Shown here piece after piece: positions 60,749-64,000 of a stretch of 64,000 bases of DNA. Source of the DNA: Tetragonia tetragonoides (lineage: Eukaryota > Streptophyta > Magnoliopsida > Caryophyllales > Aizoaceae); the NCBI GenBank assembly GCA_038025085.1, contig CM076153.1, positions 682,001 through 746,000 on the forward strand, given 5' to 3'. The number at the start of each line of letters is the position of its first letter. The first letter of the stretch is position 1. A program made the translations under genes and the position numbers. Under the pieces are notes generated by a model. The model saw nothing but the letters and a program-made list of their open reading frames with translations, did no database searches and had not been told where the DNA came from.

Positions 60749-62722
60749 TGAAGTTGTCTCTTGTCATAAGAACAAATGGTAGGCGGACGTTTGGCTGAGA
60801 CCCCACCCCAACACATTTCTCCCAAAGACAAACAAGATGTAAGAGTTGTGATAGGTGCTTCCTGGAACAACGATGTTTTTCTCTCTGCTTTTGGAATGTG
60901 TTGGTGTGGGGAAAAAGATATGAAAAGGAAAACACTTATATTGTATTTATATTGTGTGGGTCATTATTAAAAACCAGAAGTTTATTTCTTGTCTCCATTT
61001 CTTGTGCTTCTGAGTTGTAAAGCTTCTTGTTTGTGATATATACTTTTTGGCTTTTGTATCCAGTGGAGTGGACTTGGTTTTGGTATATGATTTTGTTCAG
61101 ATTTGCTAGAGAACTTACTTTCTTTCTACACTGTTTCTTATAAACTCTTCTTAACTCGATCCCCTCTTTGTTTTATCCATTTCTCTGAATTTGGAAATGT
61201 GCTAGTTACTGAGTCGACTTATGAGTTTTGCTTATGTATTATCAAAGCATACTTGTTTTGTAACCTGAAGAGGTCTCCGATTTATCTAGTTGGAGAGATT
61301 GCGCAAGCAAGCATTAAGTACTAAGCGTGGCAATTTTAGCCTGAAGAATGTTTGGAATGTATTTGAGCTATGTTTCAAAGGAAGCTTGTTAGAGCTCTTC
61401 TGCCAGGGATATCAAACTTGTATCTTCAGAACTCAGAAGAAGGGATGTTTAGATAGGTGGTTTTCTAAATTCCTTTTTTTTTCTTTTTTTTTTTTTGGGT
61501 GGTAAATAACTAAACATTTGCCCCTAGCAAGTACCAAACCTGGTATTTTGGATTCATCTCCGGAATACTATGTTCAAGTCCAGAATACGATGGTTGGGCG
61601 GGACTGTGTGTGCGCGCGTGTGCGTGTGTGAGCCTGGTGTTGCACACATTTGATAATTTTAGTGAATCTTACTGCTAAACTTTAATATGAGTAATGTGTG
61701 TCCTACCAGCACAAACACTATCCAAGTATTTTTGTTGCCTTGTTGGTGGTGATTAATTTTAATCTACTACTTTCGGATGACTTTTTAGTTTCAAACATTC
61801 AATACATGGGATATGTAAGAGATTAATTAATTAGCTTAAGCTATGTTCTTACACGAAACTTAAATCGCAATCGTGTTATGAGCTAATTATATTGATTTGA
61901 CCAGTAAGGATGACAATGGGTGAGTCCGCTCGCTGTGTAACACGATCGAACACGATTTTTGGCACATGTTGGATATGAGGCCGACCTACTAGCTCAGTCC
62001 AACGGTATGTTATGCAAGCTGCATGCCGTGCCTAGGCTTGGGAAAATATCTAAGCGAAATACAATCTAAAAGGCAGGTCGTGAAACAATTTGAAAGAAAG
62101 AGGCATAGGACACGTGGAAGACACTATAACACAATACATAACACGACAAGATACTAGACTACTTTTACACTATCTGCTATAAATTTGTTAGGGTGTCCCT
62201 AAGGATAGGGGATAGACCCTGATAATCAATAGGGCAAGAAGCCCACCGTCCATTACCATAGACCATGCCTCTTAAAACCCCACGAAGATGACAAGCTTTG
62301 TCACGACTAACAAGCCATTCCAAACTACAAGTCTCACTAGAGGGTCAAAACACTTGAGATTTTTTTTTTAAAAGGAAATAGAAGTTTGATTATCCAACAT
62401 CTACAAATAATATGGAGTTCAACAACGTACAAATCTAAAACAACATCAGAAACCACCCCGATAACAAAGCTAACTTGCCTTGCGAAGAAAAGAAAACAAT
62501 AAAGGGGAAAAAAAAAAAAAGAAAAAAAGAAAAAAAAAAAAGGGCAGTGTTCGAACAATTGAACCAGCTCTGCCCTCGCTACTTCTTCCCGTTGTCTTCC
62601 CCCCACCCCCTCTTCCCGTCTGTTCTTACTTCTCAGATATCACTCTTATTATGTCCCTTTGCACCCTTGATTTTCTTCTACCTCTACAAATTCCCAATTT
62701 TAATGGTGAGTGATTACCCACA
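60749..62722. other. Intergenic DNA between NOI and PPR genes
   Basis: Includes the NOI 3'UTR, a poly-T run (about 61478-61496), a (GT/GC)n tract near 61604-61629 and A-rich DNA at 62508-62542. A GC-richer segment at 61905-62120 has transposon-like character but no identifiable ends. Confidence 0.45.
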
Positions 62723-64000
62723 ATGTCTTCATGTCTGGTTCCTTCAACAACCAAGAAATTATGCTCACTACCCAAAAAATTCTTAAGCTTTCGAGCTTTC
62801 TCGCACTTAAACACGTCCCATTTTGTGGGAGAGAAATCAAGCAGTCACAGTGGTATCCCAGAACCATGGAACAACACTCAATTGCCGGGTAAATTAACCC
62901 CCCCTCCCTCTTTCTCTCTCTTCAGTTTTCAACTTTCGAAACTACTGTATAAAGCTCATAACTTTATGCTCCTATTTTGGGTTTTTTAAAGGGTTTTTGA
63001 GTTACTTGAAATTGATATAATTGACAGATTATGTGGGATTTTGTGTACCCTCTTCTACTTGTATACATTTCAAATGAACGGGCATTTTCTCTTTGGCTTT
63101 CATATTCATAGTGTTTCCCATACCTGTTTTGTTTTGGTGTTGAACTTGATATTGTCACTTCAATGTTTGGTCTAAGCTGTCTTTCTCAAAGTATTTAGAC
63201 TTTCGAGCGCTCTATATTTCAAACCTACCTGTTATTATGTTTAGTGAAGTTGCCTGGCATATTAATTCATAAGGTATTAGGACTTTAAGGTGTTCCTTAA
63301 TGGACCAAATTTCTCCATGAACTATTTCAAAATAGGGTTTGTGTTGCCATGTTGAAATTTTCACTTGGTGGGTGCAGGGGACATTGAAAAAAGCACTTAT
63401 GCAATCCTCACCATTGGCCGTTGGGAGTCATTGAACCACATGGAATATAAATTGGCTTCACTCAGACCAGTTCATGGAAGGTTGGCTCTAAAATTTCTTA
63501 ACTGGGTCATTGAACAACCAGGTTTGGAGTTGAATCATGTGAACCATATGTACTGTATTACAATTCATATACTTGTTAGAGCTAGGATGTATACTTATGC
63601 CAAATCACTCTTGAAGAATTTGTCGGATATGGGTACTGGTCCAATTTCCATTTTTCGTGCTCTCATGGGAACATATCGCTTTTGCAACTCGAACCCTTCC
63701 GTGTTTGACTTGTTAATAAGAGTTTATTTGAAACGAGGGAGGGTTGATGCTTCTCTAGAGCTGTTTCATTTGATGGGTTCTAGAGGATTCAACCCTTCAG
63801 TTTATACGTGCAATAAGATCTTAGCTGCGATGGTGCAACATCAGATGGATGGAGCGGCTTGGGTGTTCTTTAAGGAAATGCTTGTTAGGAGGATTTGTCC
63901 GGATGTTAGTAGCTTTAATGTACTATTGAACATTTTATGCTCAGAAGGAAAGCTTAAGAAAGCTGGGTATGTCCTTGGGAAGATGGAGGTGGCTGGTTAT
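62723..64000 (+). CDS. Pentatricopeptide repeat protein, At5g55840-like (5' part)
   Basis: Organelle RNA-binding protein of the P-class PPR family, cut by the window end. Exon 1 is 62723-62888 and exon 2 runs from 63378 beyond 64000, joined in phase 1 (LPG then DIEKSTYAIL). The first 55 residues (MSSCLVPSTTKKLCSLPKKF, basic, Ser-rich) look like a mitochondrial or plastid presequence; an in-frame stop just upstream fixes this ATG as the first. The body starts STYAILTIGRWESLNHMEYK and LRPVHGRLALKFLNWVIEQP, as in At5g55840. PPR units follow: FNPSVYTCNKILAAMVQ, ICPDVSSFNVLLNILCSEGK. No stop occurs through the last base. The alternative frame from ATG 62761 does not fit the exon 2 phase. Confidence 0.9.

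Noticed and set aside
62710..62892. Frame from ATG 62710 or 62761 as PPR exon 1
   Set aside because: Its phase at the donor (two bases left) does not fit exon 2, where it would run into a stop at once. The frame from 62723 fits.
1..64000. CRISPR array, bacterial operon, tRNA or rRNA genes
   Set aside because: No regular short repeat-spacer pattern and no bacterial features. The B-box sequences seen belong to SINEs without a tRNA fold.

Overview
ORGANISM AND STYLE. This is nuclear DNA of a flowering plant, most likely a core eudicot. Genes have many short GT-AG introns, 5'UTRs are CT/GA-rich, and the recognisable proteins are plant families: CBL calcium sensor, cytosolic HSP90, lumenal FKBP, RPM1-type NLR, EDM2, CslE, p24, NOI/RIN4-like and a PPR protein. 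Spaces between genes hold SINE, LINE and hAT debris. I cannot name the species from sequence alone.  LAYOUT. 1-8200: a complete CBL2/CBL3-like gene (+), with TATA box, probable 5'UTR intron and an intronic SINE. 8201-11600: a complete cytosolic HSP90 gene (-), tail to tail with CBL. 12480-14065: about four copies of a ~308 bp tandem repeat, then a 5'-truncated LINE with target-site duplications (TSDs). 14145-18846: an FKBP16-type peptidyl-prolyl isomerase (+) with a thylakoid-lumen transit peptide; intron 1 holds a non-autonomous hAT element with a perfect 8 bp TSD. 20080-27460: a graveyard on the minus strand, with an RPM1-like NLR pseudogene (20880-23280) and a decayed EDM2-like gene (24370-27450). 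A piece of the EDM2 copy has been duplicated into a gap in the NLR. 27460-27780: a probable two-way promoter with CGCG boxes. 28670-38000: a plus-strand degenerate gene family I do not recognise, partly triplicated, mixed with LINE RNase H and zf-RVT pieces and further copies of the NLR tail. One NLR copy has collapsed to an in-frame 57-codon ORF. 40315-44374: an intact CslE-like glycosyltransferase (+) with a SINE in intron 1. 44690-47942: its tandem duplicate, a pseudogene with three frame-breaking indels and a lost splice donor. 48560-49175: GC-rich low-complexity DNA. 50980-53883: a p24 cargo receptor (+). 56340-60748: a 77-residue NOI/RIN4-like protein (+) whose first coding exon is two codons long. 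62723 to the right edge: an At5g55840-like PPR gene (+), cut by the window end.  HOW IT FITS TOGETHER. The intact genes are ordinary housekeeping or signalling genes: calcium sensing, protein folding, thylakoid lumen, wall-polysaccharide synthesis, ER-Golgi traffic, defence-related membrane anchoring and organelle RNA processing. They show no operon-like link. The unusual content is in the accessory blocks: NLR/EDM2 shuffling, several dated insertions with TSDs (one with an empty site at a paralogous copy), a LINE tail open in frame with the FKBP start, and a tandem CslE gene/pseudogene pair. I saw no tRNA, rRNA or CRISPR, and no clearly new biological system. The best candidates for something undescribed are the collapsed NLR ORF at 38658-38831 and the unrecognised triplicated family at 28.7-38 kb.
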